Source: Acidobacteriota bacterium (GTDB lineage Bacteria; Acidobacteriota; Blastocatellia; Pyrinomonadales; Pyrinomonadaceae). Taken from it: DNA of 6,240 nucleotides. The translations under genes and the position numbers were made by a program. The notes beneath the pieces are model-generated. The model worked only from the letters and a program-made list of their open reading frames with translations, did no database searches and had not been told where the DNA came from. Location: contig JAOTWT010000198.1 in the NCBI GenBank assembly GCA_029862725.1, forward strand, positions 1-6,240. Direction: 5' to 3'. Shown here in pieces: positions 1 to 5,428 of this stretch; the stretch's first letter is position 1, and the number at the start of each line of letters is the position of its first letter.

Positions 1-630
1 ACGCGAAAACAAAAGCCCCATCGGAAGTGCGATCGTCATCTCCATATAGGCTGCGAAATTGTGCCGGTTCACAAACGAGCCGAATGGTGCCGCAAATTCT
101 GAGGCGTAGATCCCATAGATCTTTTTCGGGCTCAGGACCATCTGCAGAATGGCGTAAAAAGCAAAGACAAAGCCAAAAATGGTCACCAGCCGCACAAGCG
201 TGCTGAGGCGTTTCTTCGAATCGACAAACACCAGCGCCGAGAAGAGAAAGATAAGTAGCGCAAGGATATGCGCGGCCGCCATTTTGGTAGCGAAGGGATC
301 GATCGAGATCGTTTTTCGAATGTTCTCCACCCCGCCGATTAGCGTGTGATAGCCATAGGGGATAACTTGCAGGAATCCATAGACGGCCGCGGCGGCAAGC
401 GGGATCTGGAACATGCTCCTGTCGATGCGGATCACGCCCGTAAGGTAGCCGTCGACGGCCCACAGCACCAGAATAACGCCCACGACGACATAAAAAAGAC
501 TCAATATCGGTTGATGAACGGTGCCGTAAATCAGGGTCGTCCAAATGATCGTCGCTGAAATCAGGAAAAAGGCGGCCTTTCCAGCAATCGTGGAAGGCAC
601 ATTTTCATTAATGATGACGTTGCTCTGCAT
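1..630 (-). CDS. O-antigen ligase/polymerase family membrane protein (Wzy_C-like), N-terminal part
   Basis: The reading frame is open from an ATG at 630 to the left edge of the window, giving the first 210 residues; the C-terminus lies outside. The protein is very hydrophobic, with apparent membrane helices near residues 15-35, 41-60, 74-92, 114-135 and 148-166, and another starting near 195. Residues 183-198 read FGSFVNRHNFAAYMEM, which matches the conserved 'G-[ST]-F-x-N-x-N/H-x-F-A-x-Y' stretch just before the main periplasmic loop in O-antigen ligase/polymerase proteins. Members of that family join or polymerise lipid-linked glycan units on the outer face of the inner membrane. The ATG follows directly on the TAG stop of the upstream TPR-CBM gene with no base between them, so translation is almost certainly coupled. 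Family membership is fairly secure. Whether it is a ligase, a Wzy polymerase or a protein glycosyltransferase cannot be told from this part. Confidence 0.85.
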   Translation of the reverse strand, partial: MQSNVIINENVPSTIAGKAAFFLISATIIWTTLIYGTVHQPILSLFYVVVGVILVLWAVDGYLTGVIRIDRSMFQIPLAAAAVYGFLQVIPYGYHTLIGGVENIRKTISIDPFATKMAAAHILALLIFLFSALVFVDSKKRLSTLVRLVTIFGFVFAFYAILQMVLSPKKIYGIYASEFAAPFGSFVNRHNFAAYMEMTIALPMGLLFSR

Positions 631-1917
631 CTAGCTGATTTTTTCCAACTGAAAGTCGTCGTACCAGAACGTCCCTTTTAGGTAACAGCCTTCCCCGCAA
701 TACTCGCGTGCGGTACGAATATTTACTCCCTCGGCATCTTCCGGAACTCTGAATTCGAGGCTGTAAATTTCCCAGTCGTTCGTGCCCCCGGGAAAGGCCT
801 TTGATGTCGCAAGTACCCTTCCATCCATAGGGTTTGCTACTTCGACCACGGGCGCACCCTGCGCAACGAGCTTTTCGGTTTTGAGAGCGAACGAAACCTT
901 GTAGGTCGCGCCGGGTTCGACGGCGACAGTCTGAAAGATGTTGTAGATGGCCGGTTTGTCGTAGCCGGCAAAGGACACTTCGAGGCTTCTCTTGCCCGTT
1001 CTCTTCTTGAAACTATTTGTCTGGACGCGCATCCCGTCGATCCTGTTGATTCTCCATGAATAGAGAACTTCGGGGCCGGAGAGCATCTCGTCCTCGAAAC
1101 CGCCGTTGTGTATCTTTCCAACGGCCGCCCCCTTCTCGATTCCCAATTCGTTCCTGAACTTGATCGACGAGGCAAAGAACCCCTTGTCGTAGAACGCCTG
1201 CGAAACGAGCCTGGCGACACCGGCATTTGCGGCCTGTTCGGACTTTGAAAGCCGGTTCCACGCCCTGACACTCTCCCTGGGCATTCCCTTGGACGCATAA
1301 AACCGGGCCAACCCGGCCAGAACCGCTGGATCGTCTCCCACGATACTTTCCAGTTTTTCAGTATTCTGGTCGTAATAGTCCCAAACAATAAAAAAGACTT
1401 GTTCGCGGTACAGGGCGTCCCGCGTCGCTGTCACCTTGAAATACTCCAACGCCTTTGTTTCATCGCCCTGCCGCAGATAAAAGTTACCGGATTGCCATTT
1501 CGGCAAGACATAATTCGGGGCCATGCGGTTGGCATAATCGAAAGCCGCCGCGGCCTGCTCCAATTTGTCCGCCTGTTCAAAGGCACGTCCCATCTGAACC
1601 CACCAGCGGTAGTCATAGGGCGACAGCCTGATTACAGTTTCGAACCCGCCGTAGGCCTTCGCCGAACGGTCCTGCGCGACCATCGCCTTCAACCATTGCG
1701 CGAGGGGGTCGCCGGGCGCGTATCCAGCCGCCATTTCCGATACCGGTTCCGCGTTGCTATCCGTCGGCTGGGTTATCTCGGCGAGCATATTGCCCATCTG
1801 CCAGGAAACCGTAAACCATGCGAAGACCAACGCCGACAGTATCAACGCGCCCAGCGCAAAGCGGGCCGCAATACTGCCCGAGCCAAAAATAATAAAGCCT
1901 TTGGATTTCCTTTCCAT
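631..1917 (-). CDS. Membrane-anchored TPR protein with C-terminal CBM-like domain
   Basis: The protein has 428 residues from an ATG at 1917. A TTG directly before it (1920) is an alternative start adding one residue, and neither has a clear Shine-Dalgarno sequence. A short basic N-terminus is followed by one membrane helix (about 17-39), so most of the protein is probably periplasmic. Residues 87-170 contain about two tetratricopeptide repeats, with the usual small-residue pattern and a proline at the repeat end (for example 103-136, ending MAPNY). A further helical stretch follows. Residues 267-428 look like a jelly-roll carbohydrate-binding module of the CBM4/9 type: the domain opens with NGGFE, has a central G-K-R-S-L-E-V strand and ends with the strand FWYDDFQLE. 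Two cysteines four apart (407 and 411) could form a disulfide. The stop abuts the start of the O-antigen ligase-like gene, so a joint role in surface glycan assembly is inferred. The exact function is unknown. Confidence 0.85.
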   Translation of the reverse strand: MERKSKGFIIFGSGSIAARFALGALILSALVFAWFTVSWQMGNMLAEITQPTDSNAEPVSEMAAGYAPGDPLAQWLKAMVAQDRSAKAYGGFETVIRLSPYDYRWWVQMGRAFEQADKLEQAAAAFDYANRMAPNYVLPKWQSGNFYLRQGDETKALEYFKVTATRDALYREQVFFIVWDYYDQNTEKLESIVGDDPAVLAGLARFYASKGMPRESVRAWNRLSKSEQAANAGVARLVSQAFYDKGFFASSIKFRNELGIEKGAAVGKIHNGGFEDEMLSGPEVLYSWRINRIDGMRVQTNSFKKRTGKRSLEVSFAGYDKPAIYNIFQTVAVEPGATYKVSFALKTEKLVAQGAPVVEVANPMDGRVLATSKAFPGGTNDWEIYSLEFRVPEDAEGVNIRTAREYCGEGCYLKGTFWYDDFQLEKIS

Positions 1918-1975
1918 CAATCTTAGTTACGGCAATTTTGTGCGGAGACCCTTCGCGGCAACCCCGGACCGAACA

Positions 1976-1981
1976 ATTCTA
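1976..1981 (-). promoter_or_regulatory. Candidate -10 element for the TPR-CBM/ligase unit
   Basis: Read on the minus strand this is TAGAAT (within TTAGAAT), five of six matches to TATAAT, lying 58 bases upstream of the ATG at 1917. No good -35 hexamer is visible at the usual spacing. The call rests mainly on the same heptamer recurring upstream of nth and nrnA. It forms an 8-bp inverted repeat (ATTCTAAC / GTTAGAAT, 1976-1983 and 2032-2039) with the nth promoter element, so the two promoters would point away from each other across a shared 50-bp middle. An operator for a dimeric regulator is an alternative reading. Confidence 0.4.
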
Positions 1982-2011
1982 ACCAAAACACGGAGATTTT
2001 GCATTGTCCTT

Positions 2012-2039
2012 TTGAATCTTTGAAAATCCGCGTTAGAAT
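2012..2039 (+). promoter_or_regulatory. Promoter of nth, probably giving a leaderless mRNA
   Basis: A -35-like TTGAAT (2012-2017) and a -10-like TAGAAT (2034-2039) are separated by 16 bases, giving 4/6 and 5/6 matches to the sigma-70 consensus. The ATG of nth begins at 2049, only 9 bases after the -10 box. Transcription would therefore start about 2 or 3 bases before the ATG, or at it. The bases between hold no Shine-Dalgarno sequence, which agrees with a leaderless transcript. The start site is inferred from spacing only. Confidence 0.55.
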
Positions 2040-2048
2040 CACAGCCTT

Positions 2049-2690
2049 ATGGCGACGAAGAAACAAATGCAGGCGGACGAGGTTGTCAAAAGGCTCAAAA
2101 AGCTATACCCGGACGCGCACTGCGCGCTCAACCACACAAACCCCTTCGAGCTCCTTATCGCGACGATCCTGTCGGCGCAATGCACCGATGAACGCGTAAA
2201 CATCGTCACCGCCGATCTCTTTCGAAAGTATCAAGGACCCACAGCCTTCGCCGATGCTCCGCGGGAAGATCTCGAGGAAGATGTCCGTTCGACGGGTTTT
2301 TTTCGCAACAAGGCAAAGAGTATCAAGGGCGCATCGACCAGGATTGTCGAGGAGTACGGCGGTGAGGTCCCGGCCGAAATGGATGAGCTTTTGACGCTTC
2401 CGGGTGTCGCCCGGAAGACCGCCAACGTCGTACTCGGAAACGCCTACGGCATCGCTTCCGGCATCGTCGTCGATACACACGTCAAGAGGCTTTCATACCG
2501 GCTCGGCCTGACCACCCAGAAGGTCCCCGAGAAGGTCGAAAAGGACCTCCGGAAGCTGATCAATGAAAAGCACTGGGTGATGTTCTCGCACTGGCTTATT
2601 TTCCACGGCCGCCAGGTCTGCAAGGCCCGAAATCCCAACTGCGAAGAATGCAAACTCGCCGATATCTGTCCAAAGAAGGGAGTCGGGTAA
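2049..2690 (+). CDS. nth: Endonuclease III (DNA glycosylase/AP lyase)
   Basis: This 213-residue protein, close in length to E. coli Nth (211), removes oxidised pyrimidines from DNA and cleaves the abasic site in base-excision repair. The helix-hairpin-helix motif LPGVARKTANVVLG spans 117-130 and contains the catalytic lysine (K123, equivalent to E. coli K120). The catalytic aspartate is D142 in VVDTHVKRL (E. coli D138). The C-terminus has the complete 4Fe-4S ligand set C191-x6-C198-x2-C201-x5-C207. An N-terminal LSAQCTDERV (41-50) matches the family's LSAQ(x)TD motif. It is the only plus-strand gene here, divergent from the TPR-CBM gene (about 130 bp apart) and convergent with the lipoprotein gene (67-bp gap). 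There is no Shine-Dalgarno sequence, and the ATG lies just after a promoter-like sequence, so translation is probably leaderless. All key residues are present, so it should be active. Confidence 0.97.
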   Translation: MATKKQMQADEVVKRLKKLYPDAHCALNHTNPFELLIATILSAQCTDERVNIVTADLFRKYQGPTAFADAPREDLEEDVRSTGFFRNKAKSIKGASTRIVEEYGGEVPAEMDELLTLPGVARKTANVVLGNAYGIASGIVVDTHVKRLSYRLGLTTQKVPEKVEKDLRKLINEKHWVMFSHWLIFHGRQVCKARNPNCEECKLADICPKKGVG

Positions 2691-2757
2691 GCATGCCGGG
2701 TTTCGCGGGCCTGGAGCCCTCGTAGCAACTCGCTGTCCCTGGTTCCCCGACGCTTTG

Positions 2758-3627
2758 CTACCTTATCGAAAAAGTCACGCTATATGTCGCGTTTCCGCGC
2801 GTGCTGCCGACGATCACGGTGTATTTACCATTTGCGGGGAGCTGGCCGCTCCACGAACGCCTGTCGGTGCCGGGACCGGCGCCTCTCAAATAGCCGTTGG
2901 GTCCCCTGATTTGGAACACCGCGTTGTTCTCGACGGACGAAATGCTGACGCTCATCGACTGGCCGGCCTGAGCGCCGAGGATGTAGTTGTTGCGTGTACC
3001 GAGCAACACCGCGTCGCTGTAACTCGCCGAAGACTTGCCCCTGGAAAACTTCACGGTTTTGGTCAACCCACCCTGTTGCGGCGGGTCCGGCGGCTCTTCC
3101 GCTCCTCCGGCGACAATAAAGTCGACGGTAAAGGAATCGTCGCCCTTTTCGCTCGTGACTACTATCTTATAGGTGCCGGTCGAAGGGAGGTTCGCGGAAA
3201 ATATTGCGGGAGAGCCGTCGTTTGCGACCGGACGCCCTGACGGGTCAAACACCCTGATTTCAGCGTTATTCTGCTTGGACGAGATCTCGACATCCATATC
3301 CTGCCCCTTTGCGGCCGCAAGTCGAAATGTATGGGAACCGCCTTTTTTGATCGAACTGGTATAGGACCTAGAGGTTTTACCTTTCGCGAACCGCACCGTG
3401 GTGCTCTTGTCCATGGGGTCGGACTCCGGTTCCGGCGATCCGTCCTCCGTCTCCGCCTCGTCTTCGTCGCCCGTTTCCGATTTGGAACCTCCGCTTTCGC
3501 CGGGAACCGTTGCTTCATTACCGTCTCCGCCTTCAGACACCGCTCGCTCGTCACCCGAAAAGAGATTACAGGAAAGTACTACACACATTATCGCCAAAAC
3601 TGCTGCCAGATCCCGGACCAGTCTCAT
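2758..3627 (-). CDS. Secreted lipoprotein with acidic linker and two PPC-like repeats
   Basis: The protein has 289 residues from the ATG at 3627. That start is chosen because AAAAGGAG (3636-3643) lies 8 bases upstream, and it yields a compact lipoprotein signal peptide: MRLVRD, a hydrophobic core, then lipobox VLSC with the lipidated cysteine at position 20. An in-frame ATG at 3633 is only 2 bases from the Shine-Dalgarno sequence, and one at 3675 lies inside cobO. Residues 26-75 form a low-complexity linker rich in Glu, Asp, Ser and Gly. Two homologous domains follow, about 76-172 and 190-289, joined by a Pro-rich stretch (177-185). They share V-x-F-x-x-G-K-x-S-x-S-Y, G-Q-x-M-x-V-x-I-S-S-x-x-N-N-A and L-P-x-x-G-x-Y. 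This pattern resembles bacterial pre-peptidase C-terminal (PPC) beta-sandwich domains, usually appended to secreted enzymes. No catalytic domain is visible, so it is probably a surface binding or structural protein. Its link to cobO is only positional. Confidence 0.85.
   Translation of the reverse strand: MRLVRDLAAVLAIMCVVLSCNLFSGDERAVSEGGDGNEATVPGESGGSKSETGDEDEAETEDGSPEPESDPMDKSTTVRFAKGKTSRSYTSSIKKGGSHTFRLAAAKGQDMDVEISSKQNNAEIRVFDPSGRPVANDGSPAIFSANLPSTGTYKIVVTSEKGDDSFTVDFIVAGGAEEPPDPPQQGGLTKTVKFSRGKSSASYSDAVLLGTRNNYILGAQAGQSMSVSISSVENNAVFQIRGPNGYLRGAGPGTDRRSWSGQLPANGKYTVIVGSTRGNATYSVTFSIR
2764..3402 (-). repeat. Tandem duplication of a ~97-residue PPC-like domain within the lipoprotein gene
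   Basis: Two coding repeats lie in the same frame, about 3112-3402 (residues 76-172) and 2764-3060 (residues 190-288), separated by a short Pro/Gly-rich linker. Landmarks line up one to one: RFAKGKTSRSY with KFSRGKSSASY, GQDMDVEISS with GQSMSVSISS, QNNAEIRVFDPSG with ENNAVFQIRGPNG, and LPSTGTYKIVV with LPANGKYTVIV. The similarity is clear at protein level. I did not see a long conserved stretch at DNA level, which suggests an old duplication. Confidence 0.75.
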
Positions 3628-3635
3628 TAACATAT

Positions 3636-3643
3636 CTCCTTTT
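3636..3643 (-). promoter_or_regulatory. Strong Shine-Dalgarno site deciding the lipoprotein start
   Basis: On the minus strand this reads AAAAGGAG, in the 22-bp gap between the cobO stop and the lipoprotein ATG at 3627. The 8-base spacing favours that ATG over the in-frame ATG at 3633 (2 bases away). It is the clearest Shine-Dalgarno sequence in the window; the other minus-strand starts have weak sites or none. It suggests the lipoprotein is translated independently from a cobO-lipoprotein transcript. Confidence 0.75.
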
Positions 3644-3649
3644 GAACTA

Positions 3650-4234
3650 CTAAAACTCGATTCCCTGCTGGGCATAGATCCCCGAATTAAAGGGGTGCTT
3701 GATTTCTTTTATTTCCGAAACCAGATCCGCCGCTTCGATCAGTTTCTCGCTCGCGTTTCTCCCGGTAACGACGATGTGAAGGGCCGGCTGTTCGACGCGG
3801 TTTCGGCCGATTTCATCCAGCACCACCTGTTCGTCCAGAAATCCATAATCGAGCACATAGACCAATTCGTCAAAGACCAGCAGGTCGTAGTCGCCGCTCC
3901 GCAGCTTTTCGACGCAGAGGGTCCATGTTTCTTCGCTAGTCTTTATATCCTGGGCCTTATCGTTTGTGTCCCATGTGAATCCGTCGCCCATCGTATGGAC
4001 CTCGACGCCAAGCTTTTCGAGAGAAGCATGTTCCCCGTACCTGTCGGTCCTGGACTTCATGAACTGAATCATACAGCAGTTCAGTCCCTGCCCCGCCGCC
4101 CTCATCAAAAGCCCGAGAGCGCAGGTCGTCTTTCCCTTCCCGTCGCCCGTGTTGACCATTAAGAGGCCCTTCGTCTTCTCGCGGTAGTCGTCGCGGCGCC
4201 ATTTGTACTTCTTTTCTTTTTTTGTCTCCGACAT
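3650..4234 (-). CDS. cobO: Cob(I)yrinic acid a,c-diamide/cob(I)alamin adenosyltransferase (BtuR/CobO type)
   Basis: This 194-residue cytoplasmic enzyme transfers the 5'-deoxyadenosyl group of ATP to reduced corrinoid, making adenosylcobalamin or its precursor. The family P-loop, GDGKGKTT, lies at residues 30-37. Further family signatures are the corrinoid-side motif GFTWDT (85-90), the Walker B-like LLVFDEL with D122 and E123, VVTGRNA, and the C-terminal HPFNSGIYAQQGIEF (180-194), which resembles the E. coli BtuR end (HAFDAGVKAQIGIDY). Length and motif order match E. coli BtuR, so function is well supported. The N-terminus is lysine- and arginine-rich (KKEKKYKWRRDDYREK). The gene starts with ATG at 4234 without an obvious Shine-Dalgarno sequence, 10 bases downstream of an inverted repeat. 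No other cobalamin biosynthesis gene is nearby, so it may serve corrinoid salvage; this is an inference limited by the window. Confidence 0.95.
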   Translation of the reverse strand: MSETKKEKKYKWRRDDYREKTKGLLMVNTGDGKGKTTCALGLLMRAAGQGLNCCMIQFMKSRTDRYGEHASLEKLGVEVHTMGDGFTWDTNDKAQDIKTSEETWTLCVEKLRSGDYDLLVFDELVYVLDYGFLDEQVVLDEIGRNRVEQPALHIVVTGRNASEKLIEAADLVSEIKEIKHPFNSGIYAQQGIEF

Positions 4235-4244
4235 ATACAGGAAC

Positions 4245-4285
4245 GGCCACAGATGAACCGGTTTCCCGAATCACGGTCTGTGGCC
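4245..4285 (-). promoter_or_regulatory. Inverted repeat/stem-loop immediately upstream of cobO
   Basis: The perfect 9-base arms GGCCACAGA (4245-4253) and TCTGTGGCC (4277-4285) flank 23 bases. A second three-pair step, CCG with CGG, can form inside after a four-base bulge. In the minus-strand RNA the hairpin would end 10 bases before the cobO ATG, where a ribosome binding site would lie. There is no run of U after it, so a simple intrinsic terminator is unlikely. It could control cobO translation, act as a processing site between nrnA and cobO, or be a dispersed repeat. The fold is judged by eye. Confidence 0.5.
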
Positions 4286-4311
4286 ACGATTTCAAATTGC
4301 CTTATTTTTCC

Positions 4312-5310
4312 TTACGCCAAGCTAAGTTGCGGCGAGTTAACCGGTTCGCGCTCATTATCGGCCAGTTCAATCTCGGCAGTCAAAGCCTCGATCAGCTCGT
4401 TTTCGAGTTGATCCCATTCGCCTTCCAGGCGGCACCCGGCCGCATTCTTGTGCCCTCCGCCATCAAAAACTTCCGCGACCCGCGCGACATTGACCTCGCC
4501 TTTGGAACGAAGACTGACTCGGAACACATTATCTTCAACCTCGCGCATATAAAATGACGCGAAAATATCTTTTGCGGTCAAGGGTATGTTTACAAAGCCG
4601 TTGTTGTCGCCGTCGGCCGCGCCGGTTTCCTCGACCATCGCCCGTGTCTGCCGCATAAACGCGATTCTGCCGTCCGCTGAACGCTTGAGCGTCGCGAGGA
4701 CCTTTTGCATGAGGGCGATCCGGCTCCAGGAATAGCTGTTGTAGACCGCTTCCGATACATCGGAAGGCTTGGCTCCGGCTTTTACGAGTTCCGACGCCAC
4801 CTTTAGGGTCCGTTCGCTGGTATTTGGAAAATGAAACGATCCAGTGTCCGTGACGAGGGCCATGTAGACGCATTCCGCAATTTCTTCGGACACCTTTCCG
4901 CCGATCGCCTTGCAGAGGTTGTAGATCATTTCTCCGACCGCCGATGCCGTCGGGTCGATCCAGTTGATCGTCCCAAAATGCTCACAAGTCGCATGATGGT
5001 CTATATTTACGACCAGCGACTTTTCGAGGTCGGCGATGCCGGGGCGGTCCATGTCGGAACATTCCATGACAAAAACCGCGTCGTATTCACGGTCGATCCG
5101 GGTCACCCTTCGGATGTCCGCGGCACCAGGCAAACTCATGTAGGAATTTGGGATTTGATCTCTGATGATCACTTCGGCTTCCTTTCCGAGTGAAGTCAGA
5201 AGCCATCTCAGTCCAAGCGACGATCCAATACCGTCGCCGTCCGGCCTCACATGGGTCGTGATGGCGAAATTATTCTGGTTTTCAATAAGCTCTACAACTT
5301 GACTTAGCAT
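4312..5310 (-). CDS. nrnA: DHH/DHHA1 phosphoesterase, bifunctional oligoribonuclease/pAp phosphatase NrnA
   Basis: This 332-residue cytoplasmic enzyme degrades 2-5 nt RNA fragments and hydrolyses 3'-phosphoadenosine 5'-phosphate, replacing Orn in many bacteria. The N-terminal DHH domain shows motif I, HVRPDGDGIGSS (20-31, with H20, D24 and D26), motif III DHH (104-106) and motif IV LVTDTGSF (152-159, D155). The C-terminal DHHA1 domain carries the nucleotide-binding motif GGGHKNAAG (284-292). Motif II, usually D-C-G/S-D, reads MECSD (82-86), so a metal-binding aspartate appears replaced by E83. A short polar tail follows (315-332). The ATG at 5310 is preceded by no clear Shine-Dalgarno sequence, and a TTAGAAT promoter-like element lies upstream. 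It follows infB-rbfA, an order common in bacteria where truB often comes next; here cobO follows instead. Family assignment is strong. The exact substrate range (nanoRNA, pAp or cyclic-dinucleotide products) is inferred. Confidence 0.93.
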   Translation of the reverse strand: MLSQVVELIENQNNFAITTHVRPDGDGIGSSLGLRWLLTSLGKEAEVIIRDQIPNSYMSLPGAADIRRVTRIDREYDAVFVMECSDMDRPGIADLEKSLVVNIDHHATCEHFGTINWIDPTASAVGEMIYNLCKAIGGKVSEEIAECVYMALVTDTGSFHFPNTSERTLKVASELVKAGAKPSDVSEAVYNSYSWSRIALMQKVLATLKRSADGRIAFMRQTRAMVEETGAADGDNNGFVNIPLTAKDIFASFYMREVEDNVFRVSLRSKGEVNVARVAEVFDGGGHKNAAGCRLEGEWDQLENELIEALTAEIELADNEREPVNSPQLSLA

Positions 5311-5350
5311 TACACAATTTCAGGCCTTAACACGAATTCCTTAGCGGCAG

Positions 5351-5356
5351 ATTCTA
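5351..5356 (-). promoter_or_regulatory. Candidate -10 element for nrnA
   Basis: On the minus strand TAGAAT (within TTAGAAT) lies in the 118-bp gap between rbfA and nrnA, 40 bases before the nrnA ATG. No -35 consensus is visible at 16-18 bases upstream; a TTGTAA is 21 bases away, too far for a standard promoter. The gap also holds the palindromes AAAATATTTT (5382-5391) and GAACGTTC (5411-5418), but no clear terminator after rbfA. The element suggests nrnA can be transcribed separately from infB-rbfA. Confidence 0.4.
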
Positions 5357-5428
5357 AAACAGCACCTGAGTCCTTATTTACAAAATATTTTCCTGTCCCG
5401 CTCCTATCGCGAACGTTCAAGTCCCGGA

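Noticed and set aside
346..558. 70-codon open frame on the plus strand
   Set aside because: It is antisense to the O-antigen ligase gene, whose hydrophobic helices and family motif are unmistakable. The plus-strand product is a low-information, Asp/Arg/His-rich peptide.
1399..1926. 175-codon open frame on the plus strand
   Set aside because: It is antisense to the TPR-CBM gene, Arg-rich and without domain features: a shadow of the real gene.
2691..2757. Bidirectional terminator between the convergent nth and lipoprotein genes
   Set aside because: The best hairpin is GGGC-CTGGA-GCCC (2707-2719), only four pairs with a mismatch outside and no T-run on either side. It is too weak to call.
3628..3675. 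Longer start for the lipoprotein (ATG at 3675 or 3633)
   Set aside because: The 3675 start lies inside cobO and would put a polar extension before the signal peptide. The 3633 ATG is only 2 bases from the Shine-Dalgarno sequence. The ATG at 3627 has ideal spacing and gives a standard lipoprotein signal.
3398..4162. 254-codon open frame on the plus strand
   Set aside because: It lies antisense over cobO and the lipoprotein gene, both with clear family motifs. Its translation shows no recognisable domain and no ribosome binding site.
4256..4263. AACCGGTT palindrome in the loop of the cobO hairpin
   Set aside because: Eight-base palindromes are common by chance and this one competes with the larger stem, so it is not listed as a separate site.
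4235..4311. Cobalamin riboswitch upstream of cobO
   Set aside because: The 77-base leader is too short for the classical B12 riboswitch and I see no B12-box-like core; only a simple stem-loop is present.
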